Shown: piece after piece, positions 1 through 12,501 of the stretch
Numbering within the stretch: position 1 is the first letter of the stretch
How the letters are laid out: each line of letters starts with the position of its first letter
Source: Sodiomyces alkalinus F11
Taxonomy: Eukaryota > Ascomycota > Sordariomycetes > Glomerellales > Plectosphaerellaceae
Assembly (NCBI RefSeq): GCF_003711515.1
Contig: NW_021167082.1
Span: 1,482,111-1,546,110, forward strand
Length of the DNA stretch: 64,000 nt
Reading direction: 5' to 3'
Made by a program: the position numbers and the translations under genes
The notes under the pieces: generated by a model
What the model saw: the letters and a program-made list of their open reading frames with translations, nothing else
The model's database searches: none
What the model was told of the DNA's origin: nothing

Positions 1-1564
1 TCAGATATAAACTATATTCTATCACTACCTCCGATAATAAGGATATATAATAATTTCTATATTTCACTACTTAAACTAGCACTAAAAAACATAAAAATAA
101 TATAAGACACGATCGTAGTCGATACTAGCGATATGTATAAAGCAGAACGAATCCTTAATTACCGAGAGACGCTAGACGGCACCGAATATTTTATAAAATA
201 GAAAAACTACGACCACGGCGATAATATATAGGAACCTAAAGAAAACCTGATTAATTATAAGTAACTCCTAAAGTAATACCGATAGAATACTATCAGGACC
301 TAGAACCAGACACCGCAGTCTATATAAAACTAATATCCGAAAATTCACCTATATCCTGCGCTATTACCTAATTTTAATTAATTATATTAATAGTACCGGC
401 GGCTTATGCAGTGGCCACCGCCTCTGACTCGGCCCGACGGGCCTCTTCTTCCTCCTTCTCCACCTTCTCGAGCTCCTCTATATCGGTAAGGTCCTTACGA
501 ACTATTTCCACCCCCTTCTTCCGTAGTAAGCGACGAGTTCGGCGGAGACAGGATAAGCGGGCGAGCGCCTTATAGAGTATCTCCTCGGTCCGCTCCTTCT
601 TTTATTCGAGGCGCTTTAGCTCCTCGTTTATACGACCCGCTAGGAAGACGAGGGGGTAAGTAAATAGAGACTGAGCGGGAAGGCGAGGGCAGGAGCGTAC
701 TAGAAGATATTAGGATTCTAGCAATATTATAAGAACGACCTAAGCGGAAACACGCGTGATAGCGAGCGATATCGTCCAGAACGAAGCACGGTACGTTCTT
801 AGAGGCATAACGGGTGTAGGGGACGACCTCGTAGCCTTAATTAACGATAAGGGCGGAAACGGTCGATCGGTTTTCGGCGGAACGAGATTTAGGACAAGAC
901 GACTTCTGGACACGGTCGGATATAATAGTTAGTAATAAAGGAGAAGAAAAAAACCTAAGGAACACTAACTAGGGGAAGGCGACCTACTTATACGACCGCT
1001 AGGATAGCGCTTAGAAGGAGGGAGGTAAGATTACGGCCGGCCGCCTAATATAGACTAACCCTATAGGTATACTAGTATATATCCCACGGGACGGCCCTAG
1101 ACGGGGAATAGTATAGGGTGACTCGGGAAGTCACGTACTAAGTCACGTATTACCAGGTACGGAGGTACTTAGTAGACTATCCGGGACGGACCGGGGTCGA
1201 TTACTCCGGCGAAGTGACTAATAAGTGATCGGTCACGATAAAGTTACCTGGGCGTAGCGACTACGTAAGGAATAGTCATTACGGGTAAGGAAGCACTATC
1301 ACTATATAAACCAGAGTCTCCTAGGTCTTACTTCTACTAGAGAATAAGATATCGATTAATCTAAGTCTTTACCTAGACTATTAGTCTACGCTCGACTTTA
1401 CCTTATAAAGAAGACGCCTAGTCTTTACGACGTAACTACGACTAAACACTATAAACGATAATTACTGCTCTTTAGTTAATATCCTCTTCTTATTTTAAAC
1501 TAAAACCCTGATGCTAGTCCCCTATTATCCGCTATACTATAGAGGACCGGAAGCCGTCGTAATA
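1..1564 (+). mobile_element. 3' end of a RIPed chromodomain Ty3/Gypsy retrotransposon with its 3' LTR
   Basis: The first ~340 bases match, base for base apart from transitions, the end of pol in the complete element at 29894-37129. They encode a decayed chromodomain with in-frame stops. About 380-900 corresponds to the region between pol and the 3' LTR and carries an antisense coiled-coil reading frame (listed separately). An LTR-like block runs from about 1029 to 1564. Its last ~260 bases closely match the LTR of the complete copy, while its first half is diverged, so this is a related subfamily rather than an identical copy. The 5' part lies beyond the left edge. All reading frames are broken and TA dinucleotides are abundant, as expected after RIP. 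The left LTR edge is approximate. Confidence 0.85.
400..640 (-). pseudogene. Antisense coiled-coil ORF relic between pol and 3' LTR (left Gypsy copy)
   Basis: Read on the minus strand, this stretch encodes a charged helical segment (core IEELEKVEKEEEEARRAE) that resembles the segment in the same place and orientation of the complete element (core MEELERVEREEADRERE, about 36065-36140). The match survives despite RIP in both copies, so it is probably a real accessory ORF of this Gypsy family, opposite in sense to gag-pol. Its function is unknown. Confidence 0.55.
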
Positions 1565-3190
1565 GCTAGCTATTACGGCTACTATTTTATAGATCGTGAA
1601 AGTATAGCCTTTATCTAGTGCTATCGATATTATAGTAATAACGAAGAGGATAGCTAGCGATACCGGATAATAAGGGGAGAGGATAGGAAGGGAATATACG
1701 ATAAACAGCCTAAGAGGGCTATAGTGCGATAATAAGATCTCGTTCTAGTCTTTCCTCTCTACTTAGGAAGAAGATAAGGTAATCGGCCCTAAAAGTTATC
1801 GAGCGTTGTTTCTATTACTAATACTACGCCCTTCCACGAAATTAGTTAAGTGTTTTAATAAATATATACTCCGAAGGGTAGGGAGAGGTAAGATGACTAA
1901 CTAGGGATAGGTAAGGTAAGGCGAGTAATACTCTCCACTCACTAAAGCCGTTAGGAGGTAACGATTAGGATTAGCGTTAGTAGTAAGAGGAAGGTTATAA
2001 AAAAACCTTATTAAAAACCGTAAAGAGTAAGACGACTCTATAAGGCTGCTTTTTATAATCGCTAAATCGACGGATAATAGGTTATATAGGATAGGGAAAA
2101 GTAGAAAACGAGAATTAAGCTTCGCTAGGATAGTAGATAGGACCCGGCAGGATCTTTCTTTAAGAGTCGAAAAAGGACTTAAGGCTCCTAGAGTAGTAAT
2201 ATTAGGATAGAGAGAGGCTAATAGGGATAGATAAGGCGTATACTTATATATATAGGACGGGAACCGGGGCTAGGACACGGCAGATATACGCCCTTAGGGG
2301 TAAATACACTACGGCAGATCCAGGGAAGTGCACCTTACCCTTGCTATCGCCTCTAAAAGTTTAAGTCCGAAGCAGGCTAATACGCTATAAACGCACCGGT
2401 ACTAAGCTAGGTGGTATAATAACGTGATACTAAATTAGATATAATATATATTAAGAAGTGGGTGGTGGGTAGACCTCGACCCGGTTAATAAAGGGGCGTT
2501 ATAAGTGCAGGGGAGAGGTAGAAATACCTATAAGGTACGTAGAAGCGAGAGAAGCGAGCCTATAGGGGGATAGTAGGTGAGAGGCGGTACTATTAGCACC
2601 GGACACTAAGGTGCGGCGCGAGATAGAGAAGTAGAGGGGGGAGGTCCGCCTTAGCTAGTTTCTAGAGCTAGAGGAGATAGGGGTGCTCGAGATACTTATC
2701 CCTGCACGACGATAGTAGCCCCGGTTATCGTGATAAAATACTCTAGGGTAAGGGGAAGGGCCGTTATAAAAGGCAGGCAACGTAGAAGATATAGGTATAG
2801 AGCTAGATAGGTGCTGAGCGTATATAGCTCCCGTCTCTTAATAGAGCTTGTTTAAGGCGCTAATAGAGGTTAGTGCTACCTATTTTATAAGTGTTTCCCT
2901 TATTAGGAGTGATATATGTCTCTGAGAAGGTAAGGATCGCGAGACCTCTCCCGGCGGCCCCGGGCTAGAGAGCACTAGCCGGACTATCGAGCTAGTGCAC
3001 CCCCTTGAACCCCCTATTCTCGTCACAAACGCCTTCACTAGGACGGGATGCCTCGTCATATTCGCTACGCACCTAAGATAGCATAGAAGCTCCCGGTGTA
3101 TCAAAACAAGTAGTATGCCAACCTTGTGAAATACGAGGGCACTTCTTCCACCAAAGTCTAACTTCAGTCCCTCGTTTTGATCCACCGTAT
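1565..3190. other. RIPed A+T-rich sequence of unidentified origin
   Basis: This stretch is TA-rich, with every frame broken by TAG/TAA, directly continuing the left Gypsy remnant. Base composition becomes normal around 2900-3200. No recognisable domain could be read in any frame. It is probably an older repeat or RIP-affected flank. Confidence 0.5.
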
Positions 3191-3242
3191 CCAGTAAGAC
3201 GTTCTTTCATCTCCACGCTGAGCTATCTGCCTACTGCCTATC

Positions 3243-5130
3243 ATGGATTCAGTGGCCGAAAATCCGATTTACATTAAGCAATCTCGATTCCAAGCTCCGG
3301 ACAGCCGGCCGGTCTGCACACTTCATCTACTATACTTCTTGACACATGTCCATTCGGAATATCCTTTTCTGAACTTGCCCTTGCTTCGCAACAGTCAAGA
3401 AGACGCTTTGCCATGGCTGATTCGGCACGGTCTTTCAGAAGGCATGGCTTGCCATGTTCTTTCCGTTGGAGAAGCTCTTTCGCTGAGCTACCAGCAGCAA
3501 GTTGACAGATATCGTTGGATCATGGAACCCACAAAGCATCAGCAACCGAACTTCCCTATCCTACCGGTTATGAGTGTGCGAAGCGATGCTCCAGCATTGG
3601 AACATATTCAGACAGCCATACTCGGTCACATACGGGACGGTTTCCTTGGGCACCACCCCGACCGAGAGGGCCTGAAACTTCTCCAACATAACCTGGAGGG
3701 TTTGGCTAGGAGTGATAGCTCCTCTACTATCACGAAGTGTGAACGGTTCGTTGTGGTATTAAGAGTGCTCCTTAGGGTTATGCTAATATCTTATTAGAGT
3801 CGTTAGCCGCCTACTAGATGACTCCTCTCCTCTACCAAGCATCATAACTTTAGACGACATCGAAAAAATGCTCACGCCCCACAAAGACGATGAAGATGCA
3901 TTTGATCCTTGCATACAGTTGGCTATCGACAGGGCCGAATTTGACCTACGGCGGTCCAGAGATACCCTCTTATCGTCGGTCAAAAACGAAAGATTGTCTC
4001 TTCCACGTGTTGTAGGCGAGGGCTTCCGCCCATCCGTCGTCGGCACCATGTATGGTCGGCTGACCTGGTAAGTCGAATTTCACCTCCCGAATTCCTTCCA
4101 CTAACAGACCATAGGTTTCATCACAGGATCATCCAGCTTCTCGTATACTTTTACTGCCCAAAATTACGCGGAGAACTCGAGATCAGTTTTCTTCGAAGCT
4201 CACTGGAATAATTCTACCCGGTCCTAAACATGGCGACAAATGCATCTCCGGGTAACTACAGGCTACGTGCTGAACTATTCTTGGATCGTGCCGAAGAAGC
4301 CATCAGGGGCCATCAGGATATAGCCCAGCCTGAGTTAATCTTAGACACCATCGTGGTTAACCAAGGTCCAATGATGCACCCGGAGTATGTTACTTTGATG
4401 GAAAAATTCCATTCACAACGCTGACCATCAAATAGGACGCCAAATGAGAGCCAGCAGTCAGATCGATCCATATCAACGCCAACTTCTGGCGACCGAGAAG
4501 CGCCGCACTAAGCAACCGCACCCACATCCCCTGCTGACTCTGACACGATACCTAAAGCAATTTCGGTACCCTTTGACCTAAGCCTCACCGTTCCTAACGG
4601 TATCCTTCAGGACCACGAACTATCGTTTGGTAGATCCGATCGAGGGGACGAACAGCCTACGCACTCAATCGAGTCGGAGCGAAATCCATATATCTTGCCT
4701 CAAGTGCACGAGAGCCTAGCGTCTACTCAAAGGGATGCTAACGGCAAGCTCATGTGCCCCCATGGGAATTGCAAGATGGCGTATGTACGCCATAGGGACC
4801 TGGACCGTCACTTGTTGAAGCGTGCGTGTTCACTTCTTGCGCCAACTTATTTCTTCTCCAGCTGACAACTGAGGTGACGATACTAGACAAATCCCCTGGC
4901 TATAATTGCCCTTGCAAGTGTACCCCCGTTTGCCGCCGCCGCCGTTCCAACCATGCAAAAAGAGGAAAGTACCGTTGGATAGTCAGTTAGTTATTCCACC
5001 TGGAAGATCTACCTCCTACTTTTCACTTAACATTTGTGTTAGATGGCATAGTAACGGACCTATTCCCCTAAAACGGCTTGGGAATGAGGATAACCCCTTT
5101 GGCATGCTGTCGTCAAACCATATGCCTTAA
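3243..5130 (+). pseudogene. Decayed multi-exon gene with a C2HC-like zinc finger
   Basis: A single frame can be followed through four good introns: 3737-3797, 4068-4114, 4385-4435 and 4822-4873. Each has a canonical donor and acceptor and most have a CTAAC/CTGAC-type branch site. Within the exons the frame is broken by three TAA stops (4209-4211, 4509-4511, 4903-4905). All are consistent with CAA to TAA, the RIP-type transition. Near the end of exon 4 a finger of the form C-x4-C-x12-H (core CPHGNCKMAYVRHRDLDRH) is visible, followed after the last intron by a basic KKRKV-type stretch. This suggests a nuclear DNA-binding protein. The N-terminal ~350 residues are not recognised. The preserved splice sites and only three stops suggest recent inactivation, perhaps by RIP leaking from the adjacent retrotransposon. 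Confidence 0.55.
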
Positions 5131-7093
5131 GACTATGCTATGGGCGCTGCCACGACCTCTTAAACGGCTCCGATAGGAGTCTCGAGTCCTATTATTCCTC
5201 GCAGTGGGCCCGGCATAATGTGCCAGCTGCCTTAGGAAAACGAACAACCCGCACTCTTTGTCGAATCCCTGAGTTGCCACGGCGCCCTGATGGACCCTTA
5301 AGCCGGCACTGAGGCTATAGGACCCTACATTCCGATCGACCCCGCCCTTACGATCTATTCTAATGCTAACTACCCGGTGCTATACTAGAACCTTCTAGTC
5401 ACTGCTCTGCTTATGCTCACGGCTTAGAGTAACAGTGGTGTCCTTACTCAAAGCAAGATGCAGGTATATTGTGGCTCTATGGCTGTGATGCATTAAGAGG
5501 CCTCTAGCCTCTAGAGAAGGTCTATTTGTTCTGGAGATCCTCCCTGCATTAGACCTCCTTGAATTAGGTTGAGGAAGGCATTGCATGATAAGACCGCACG
5601 GGACACGGAGCTCCTGACGCAAGGGAGCTGACGCGTGGTCCTCATGATGCAGGTGAGATGTCTTTCTGCGCGGGCATGTATTACAGGAGACGTCGGAGTT
5701 TCCCCAACGCTTCTTTGCACCTAATCAGGGGAATTTTAGGGGAAGACTAGTAGCTTCCATAGCGATTATGTACGGGAGGGCGTTCCCTTTAGGCCACACT
5801 TTGCACCTTAATAATCTTAAAACCGCCGCGGCTAGGCATTTAAACAACTTTAAGGTGAAGGATGCTCCGAGCATCGTGAATCAGCGCCTCTCCGTGACGA
5901 CGACGGCATAGCGAATGCATAGGGAATGACATACGATCCCTTGGGAGTGCATTAGTGTGGTGTAGTGCCGTTCTGCTCCTCAAGCACGCCTGCTAGAGCA
6001 ATTCAGAATCCACATACTACTACCAGGGGAGACCGCCAGGCGGCGTGTGCGAGGCTGCCAGCTCCAAAATATACTCTACTCTGCCTCTTAAAAGGCTGCG
6101 CTCAAGGGGGGTACCCTGGCCCAGTCTCTAACACTAAAGGTACCAGTATGAGTCGACTAATTCTACATATTCGCCATACACGGGTCTTATTCCTAGACAA
6201 AGGCCCCTAGGGCCCGAGCCTTAGGGTGGACGCGCTCTGAGGTTTAGCTGCCAGCAGCCCAGGCAGCACCAGCACCAACCCGGAGCTTTTCAGCACCCGT
6301 GACTATAGCTATCGAGTGATCCTGTTCGGGACGCAAGCACCCTCGAGCTTAATAACGGAAGTTTAAGATTGTATCACTCTCGTCCCCCTCTTCCGCCCCT
6401 TACCGACACGTGTGTGTAACCGATACAGCTTTTCGTAGCCTAAGCTTACAATCTCACTAATACGCGAACCGCCAGGGCCTAGGGGGTCACAAAGATGGGG
6501 TCCGATAGGAGAACCCCCTTCCTCGCCCGATTCGTCCCGACCCGGGGGGTCTTTCGCTTCAGGCGCAACTCAAATGACACCACGTGACTCAGCCCCTGAC
6601 TCCCCTTGGCCGAGAAGACCCCCCAAACCAGCTTCTATCATCTAGATCGTCGATTGCCTCTGGCTTATTGACGAGAGCGCCGGTGCCCTGATAACGGGGG
6701 TCGCTGTTGCCGTCCCCGCGGGTTCGGAAGGCATTCGTCGGGTACTTGTGCCATCTACTGGGCCGAGTGTATCAGAAAGGAAGGATGATATTACAAATGA
6801 ATCTAGTTTACAAAACAATACTTAATGAATGTAGAGTAAAAACACCATAAACCCCGCCGGTGCTGCCCGTGTTGGTACCGAACCACCCTTGCCCCGACTT
6901 ACATTCTGGAGGCAAGGGTACTGACATATGAGAGCTGCCAAAGCTCTGAATGAAAGGAGAACCTCACTTTCCTCTCGTCTCTCTTCAGCTAAAGTTTTAC
7001 TCAATGTGCTACGCTTGTTGCTCTTTTCGCAAGAGATTTGTGACTAGCAGCTGGTCAGTCCTATGATAGCCTGTCACAGGACTTAAAAGACAC
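5131..7093. other. Intergenic stretch without recognisable genes
   Basis: Only short, composition-poor frames are present. No domain, intron chain or repeat could be supported. Confidence 0.5.
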
Positions 7094-8229
7094 TCACACT
7101 TCGATGTTGACCCCCTGAAGTAGTTCCTCTTCTAACTTCCCCAGCAGATTGTGCAGGGGGGTGGAGTGAGGCACGAACCTAAAAGCTTGTGTGAATATCC
7201 CCTTCATATGTTCAATAACACCTTGAAGGAGGCAACTGCCATCGAAGACATGCGTTCCCGACTTAATGTGGTACTCCCGGCAACTTGAGCCCATAGGTTC
7301 GTAACCCACAAGCTGCAGCTCCCTGAGAGCACGACCCTCCTTATGAATCCCAAACGAAAGGCCAGTGGCATCTCTCAGAACGTCGAGCATCCGCATCCAC
7401 TCCAGCCACATAGCGTCAGGAGTTGCTGGCCCAGACGGATGGACGGTTATGTCAGATATCTCAATGAAGCCTCCCAAACGCTGGCATCGAAACGCGGCTT
7501 TAAGAGACACATGCCAGTCTTTGATGCCACCATCCATACCTCGTATATGGATGAAATCGAATCGGTCATCCAGGCCCCAGTCAGGAGTGTTGGCATTGCC
7601 GATGGAGAAGCCCAAGTTGACTGGTATATTGGAGGGTTGAATTGGAGCCAGATCGGTGCCGATGACCACGGCTTCCTGTTTGGCATATGCCACATCCCTA
7701 ACCAGAGTCAGTAATGTCATCCTCGGGAGCATACGTGCACATACATAGCCCAGTCACCCGTCCCCGTACCGATATCCATGATGTTCCTAGCATCGCCGAC
7801 AAAGTCTGGTACTAGTTTACCTCCATTAACATGAGTATAGAAGTCATGTCTCATCGTGACGTTAGTCTCCATTCCAAAACCAGTGGTCACCGAAACTCAC
7901 ATTATCTTCGAGTGCTTTTTCATACTATCATCGATGCGAGACCTACGCGCGCTTCAGCCTTCTGATCATATGCATAGAATGGTTTGGGCTTACACGTTGA
8001 GTTCGTAATGCAGGAATTGCATCCCCTCCATCTCATACGATTGGTATACTTCGGAAGGAGCTGTGGTCGACGATGAGACACTGGACCCCGAGGGTGTAAC
8101 GGGTGCCGTGGGCAGTAGGCCAATACCCGAGTCAGCACGTAGAGATCGCAAGGACGTCGTTGAACCCTCCTGGTGTCCACCGCCATGTTCAAGATCCTTG
8201 CTCAGCACGAAGGGTGCTTCTCTGGGCAC
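7094..8229 (-). pseudogene. LaeA-like class I SAM-dependent methyltransferase, probably frameshifted
   Basis: The long 3' exon (7094-7697) encodes the second half of a fungal LaeA/Methyltransf_23-type methyltransferase, including VVIGTDLAPIQP after motif I and the DFIHIRGM segment. Upstream, intron 7698-7744 (47 bp, GTATGT...TTAG) joins in frame to motif I, DIGTGTGDWAMD, the SAM-binding glycine-rich loop. Another intron probably separates this from RIDDSMKKHSKIM. The N-terminal exon contains a Ser/Pro-rich leader and a YAYDQKAEAR segment typical of the family, but these blocks fall in three different frames (breaks near 7945 and 7995), and one frame stops early. I therefore call it a pseudogene. 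A short missed intron is the alternative. Such enzymes are often associated with secondary-metabolism regulation. The substrate cannot be inferred. Confidence 0.6.
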
Positions 8230-8467
8230 ATTTGGCAGTTGATCCTGCTAAATGTCAGCGGCTTGAACACAAAGATAGAGTATCGTCACGTACAAGCTCT
8301 TGCCCTTTTGCGTTGTAACCCTGATTAGTTCTGTAGAGGCGGAGTGAGACGATTGTTATGCAGGTTGCGCATTGCGCAGCCCCTTGTACCGATATCCATC
8401 CCAATGCCGAACCAACAAGCAAGACGGTCGAGATGATTGATGCAAAAACAATTGCGACCTGCCGAGG

Positions 8468-9169
8468 CTAAAGCAGCTTAGCCTGCTTCTTATTGCGATT
8501 CTGGAGGAAAAGGATGAGACCTCGGGCCACTGCGGCGACAACGGTGATGTGGGTTAAGAGTGGAAAGGCCCACAAGATCTCGACTTGGTAGGCTGCTAAT
8601 TGCCAAAGTCCCAGGGCAGCATAGCAACAACACAACGCCCAAAATACGGACTCTCGCAAGCCCGTGTTGAAGAGGGGAACGTTGAAGTCATCAAGCCAGA
8701 TCTTGCTAATAGGTCGCAAGACTTCGAGAACCTGTGGATATGTTAGTGATTTGTTGGTGGAAGGACGGCATGGAAAGGGCTGCAGTACCTCAAAACACCA
8801 GATTGATGCGACAGATGTGCTTGTGCACAAGACCATCATGGCATATGCAGGTACAGCAGGGCCATGTTGCCAAAAGATGAGGAACAGGGCTAGGAACACG
8901 GATCCAGGAATATTCAAGGCACAAGCGACCCTGACAAGCGTCTGGCACGGTATCTTATGGGCATATAAGTACCAGCAGTAGAAACCCTCGAAAATCGACA
9001 CGGTTCCAAAAGCGACGCAAGTGTCGATAACTTGGGGTACCTTAATCAAGGGAGCCATTCCAGCAGCTGTACCGAGAAGGGTCAGATGTAAGGCGGAGGT
9101 GGTAAGGCAAGGCTTGCAGTGAAATTTAACGTAGAGAGGAAAGAAGGCAGACGAGGCAACGAGATGCAT
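8468..9169 (-). CDS. Small multi-pass membrane protein, function unknown
   Basis: The frame is open throughout, but 8732-8788 (57 bp, GTACTG donor, CTAAC branch, CACAG acceptor, length divisible by three) is very likely an intron. Removing it joins WCFE to VLEVLRPISKIW and leaves about 214 residues. The protein has about five or six hydrophobic helices (for example TLLGTAAGMAPLI, VFLALFLIFW, YAMMVLCTSTSVASIWCF, FWALCCCYAALGLWQLA, LLTHITVVAAVARGLILFL) and a basic C-terminus ending NRNKKQAKLL. The start is the first ATG of the open frame. I do not recognise a family. The gene lies head-to-head with the gene starting at about 9319. Confidence 0.5.
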   Translation of the reverse strand: MHLVASSAFFPLYVKFHCKPCLTTSALHLTLLGTAAGMAPLIKVPQVIDTCVAFGTVSIFEGFYCWYLYAHKIPCQTLVRVACALNIPGSVFLALFLIFWQHGPAVPAYAMMVLCTSTSVASIWCFEVLQPFPCRPSTNKSLTYPQVLEVLRPISKIWLDDFNVPLFNTGLRESVFWALCCCYAALGLWQLAAYQVEILWAFPLLTHITVVAAVARGLILFLQNRNKKQAKLL

Positions 9170-9318
9170 CTGCAGGAGTTCGGCTGCACTCCCACGACGG
9201 GGTTTATGTATTTTAAGGGTACCATTTCACGACACATAGATCTACACATATCCTGACAAATGAATAGGGTTAAAAGATATTGGGACCGTACAACCCCGAG
9301 TAACAACTCCATCTGGAA

Positions 9319-11117
9319 GTGCGCGCGCAGTCCTTATCTTCCAGGAACTCACCAACACCATCCACCTCTCTCGGTGGTCCAGACCTAGTATTCCAATTTG
9401 AAACCCCCGAGATCCAGAAAAATACAGTCAAGAAGTCAAGGACGCTAGACACGAAGGCAAAACAAGAAGAGGCATTAGCTGATTTCCTAGCCCGAGTCCC
9501 AAAATGCGAAAGAGAATGGACCATGACACGGCAGAAGACTCAACTATACACAGTAGAACAAATACTTGATACTTTCCAACATCTCACCCTTCGTCCACGA
9601 TTCGCCCATCCCTCTGTACCGTACGCCGGATCTGCGACGACGCCTATTGCGACGGTCACAGCGTACCGAGATCTTCAGCTCGAACTCCAAAAACATGCTA
9701 CCAAATCGACCCAGCTGTATAATTACAGTCTCATCCTCTTCTACTGCATCTGTTGCGTCGCTAGGGAGTATGGGGCGAGCGTTGAGGATGTGGACCAGGC
9801 AGTCAAGGAATGCCTGCCCGGCCGAGAGCAAAGCGGCATTTACTCAAGGAGGCTCCGCCGAGCTGCCAAGTGGGCGGCCTGCGTGATTGAAGAGACAGAA
9901 TCATCGACAGGGCATCCAAGCTCTCAACTATTTGTGCTCTGTAAGTCCACATAACTTAACCGCCAACTATTTACTTATTATGAACAGGTGGACCACCGTT
10001 GGAAACTTATCGAATTTGGTCAGAACGGGCCGAGACGAAGGATGAACTTATTAATAAAGTGAGGGGAAAGATAACAGATGTACCCGGAAGTATGCGTCTG
10101 TCTTTTCTCCGACATTCATGATCGCTCATCTTGGCCTATGGAGGTAAGCTTTATTTATTCTGGACTCGACTGTTGGATGCTGAACGTTTTGACCAGTCTA
10201 GGTCAAGTCAACGAAGCCCTGGGAACGGACCTCAGCCCAGCAGAGTACGAACGAAGAGCTCTGGTCTTTCAAGAGACAGAAACATTGATTAAGTCGCGGC
10301 TCTGTTCGCGAGAGGGTAAGTCTGGCTTACAAGTTTCGGTTGCAGACCTCACTAACCAGATGGAGGGGATCCGATGCCTACGCAAACAAGAGAGCATGGC
10401 GGTGCATCTAGGCCTCCCTCACCGTCTAGTCCCGTAATAGAAACGAGAGCTACACTAGATACAGATGATGATACCTCGATGCTCGACTCTCAAGTCTCAA
10501 ACTACTCTGGCCACCCACCAGTGACTGTCAGGGTCCAGCCTGGAGCTGGCGTGCACTCACACTTCGAACAAGATGACAGCTCATCAATGGATCGTTCATC
10601 AAGGGTCTCTCCACAATCACAACCTATTTTCCAACCCGAAAGCTCTTCGACTACAGCTACCTCCATTTTCATTCCATCAGAAATTACGGGCGTCTTGGAT
10701 CCGAGAGTGCTTGAGGATGCTCCTCCACAGCATGCTTACGAACAGTTGGTCAGTCACTCAAATGGCATTGGGGCCATGAGCTCTCTGCCAGATCAGAACG
10801 AAGGCGTCCAGTATGGGAGCGTAAATATGCGAGAGAGCGTGAGACATGGCATGGATCGAATACTTGGGCAATCTTCACAAAGCCCTGGAAGCTGGCCAGT
10901 CGATGCGATAGGTGCTCTTCTTCAGTTACGCAATGGGCAGTCTGGATCCTCCGGTGCAGAATTCTTCCGGGGAGGAGAGCATTTCATAGACGGCCACAAT
11001 GGCTGGGCACATATCGGGCCAGAGAACCCAGGAACCCACCTGGATGGAGCTGCCAATTTGGAGGAAGTCGTGTTCGATGATTTTCTAGATTATCCGGACG
11101 AGGATTCTGACCTATGA
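9319..11117 (+). CDS. Multi-exon hypothetical protein with an acidic disordered C-terminus
   Basis: Three coding stretches can be linked. The first (to 9940) is rich in helices. It is joined through intron 9941-9987 (GTAAGT...ACAG) to a helical stretch around IWSERAETKDELINKVRGK. After an intron around 10144-10197, a stretch with LGQVNEALGTDLSPAEYERR follows. Intron 10316-10359 then leads in frame into a long last exon ending at 11117. The C-terminal ~250 residues are Ser/Pro/Gln-rich and end in an acidic patch (DDFLDYPDEDSDL), as seen in transcriptional activators. No ATG starts the open frame at 9319 (a stop lies at 9301), so an upstream exon is missing or the first good ATG at 9511 is used. 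Between 10070 and 10143 the frame is ambiguous and may contain a RIP-type stop. The family is not recognised and the gene could be decaying. Confidence 0.4.
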
Positions 11118-11125
11118 GACATAAA

Positions 11126-11687
11126 TCAACGCTCTAAGAACTGTACCATAACAAATAGTATCTCGCCCTTCGTTGACAACATCAATGAATCGCCTTCGGG
11201 TATCGTGATAGGTTTGTATGACTCCCATGAGATTGGATTAGACCTGCCCCCCGGTGACTCGCGAGTCACCGGGCCTTTCTCAACCGTACCCCCGCCTTTG
11301 AGAGGGAGAGCGACCATCCACCCATTTTTGACGTTCACCCTACCAAATTGAACACGGAATGGTCCTCCTATGATAATCCGGTGATCGTGCGGAAGATCCT
11401 TTTTCTTAGGTAGAGTTAGTGAGGCGCCTTCAATCTGAACGGTAAATACTTACATGATCTCTCAAAAACTGGAAAGCCAGTTTCTTTTGTGCTTCGCTAC
11501 GCGTTCCGCATACATATACTTCGTCTTCTGGACCGCCAGGCATCATATTCCAGTTCAAACTCTCTTGACGTGCATCTTGAGAAGCTTCGGGCAGTAGGTC
11601 AAGATAGGGTCTCGATGGGTCGAGGACCACATTCGCCATTCGATCAAATGAAGAACGAGCCGTTTCTGGTCGATCGAGAGGTAACAT
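11126..11687 (-). CDS. Two-exon hypothetical protein, about 168 residues
   Basis: Exon 1 (11687-11454) starts at the first ATG after an in-frame stop and ends at a GTAAGT donor. Exon 2 (11398-11126) continues in frame with DLPHDHRIIIGGPFRVQFG and ends VMVQFLER. The intron is 11399-11453 (55 bp, CACTAAC branch). The second exon looks like a compact beta-rich domain. No homologue is recognised. The gene is convergent with the 9319-11117 gene, their stops lying only 9 bp apart. Confidence 0.45.
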
Positions 11688-12096
11688 TTCTGCCTTTCAA
11701 CGAAGTCATGCTTTAGATTGAGTCGATATGTAAAAGTAAGCTCAGATGCTGCTCTAAGTCATGGCAAGACCTAGTATTTGCCCGCATGACCCAATGCATC
11801 GAATCGCACATTGAGGGGCTAGTTCCAAATGTGTTTGGCTGTCTGACCATGTGTCATCGCGGCTCCCGGATGAACGAAAGTCCGAAGGCCCATATTTCAC
11901 CTCCCTAGTTCAACCAACCGGGAGCCAACGAAAGGACTGGTGAAAATTATTGAAGAATAATCATATCGAATATATCGTTACTCTAATAACCAAGAATGTC
12001 CCCCGGTTCAACACGGGCGTCCAGCTTATGGACGCTGTATTATGTTGCTCGCAAGCACCGTTGCTACGGTGTCGAAGGTAGTTTCATGTAGAAGCC

Positions 12097-12501
12097 TTAA
12101 TCCTCGTCCAACTCGAAGTCAATGGCTTCTTCAAGGTTGCCAGCTTCGCTCAGATCAATCCCATTGGTGGTGCTTGTGGTTGTCTGAACACCAGTTGGAG
12201 CCTGCTGCTGGTCTCTCTCTGCTCCTCCTGGGGGGCTTGTGGCGTCACTGCCGGTCTGTTCACGAGGCCCATTGCCATGACCTCTTGTCTCCTCCCAGGT
12301 TTGTCTAGGAGGAGTCTCTGAGTTCTTATTCCTAGAACTCGCCTCAATAGGCGTTCGGGGATCCGTGCTCTGAGCATCCTGAGATCTGTCGTTAGGATGA
12401 ACTCCATTGACGTTACACTCTCCTGAGGGTAGAGCGTGTTGCTCTGAAGGCCTTGGGCCGTTACGGCCCGATGAAGTGGCGGCATTGTGTTGGTTCGACA
12501 T
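12097..12501 (-). CDS. Disordered hypothetical protein, 134 residues
   Basis: The start is taken at 12501 (MSNQHNAATSSGRNGPRPSE). The frame is open further upstream, but that part reads like untranslated or intronic DNA. The protein is polar and low in hydrophobic residues (repeated Ser, Thr, Gln, Pro), and ends in an acidic tail (NLEEAIDFELDED) resembling the acidic end of the 9319-11117 product. This could mean a short activation-type or interaction tail. No domain is recognised. Confidence 0.35.
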   Translation of the reverse strand: MSNQHNAATSSGRNGPRPSEQHALPSGECNVNGVHPNDRSQDAQSTDPRTPIEASSRNKNSETPPRQTWEETRGHGNGPREQTGSDATSPPGGAERDQQQAPTGVQTTTSTTNGIDLSEAGNLEEAIDFELDED

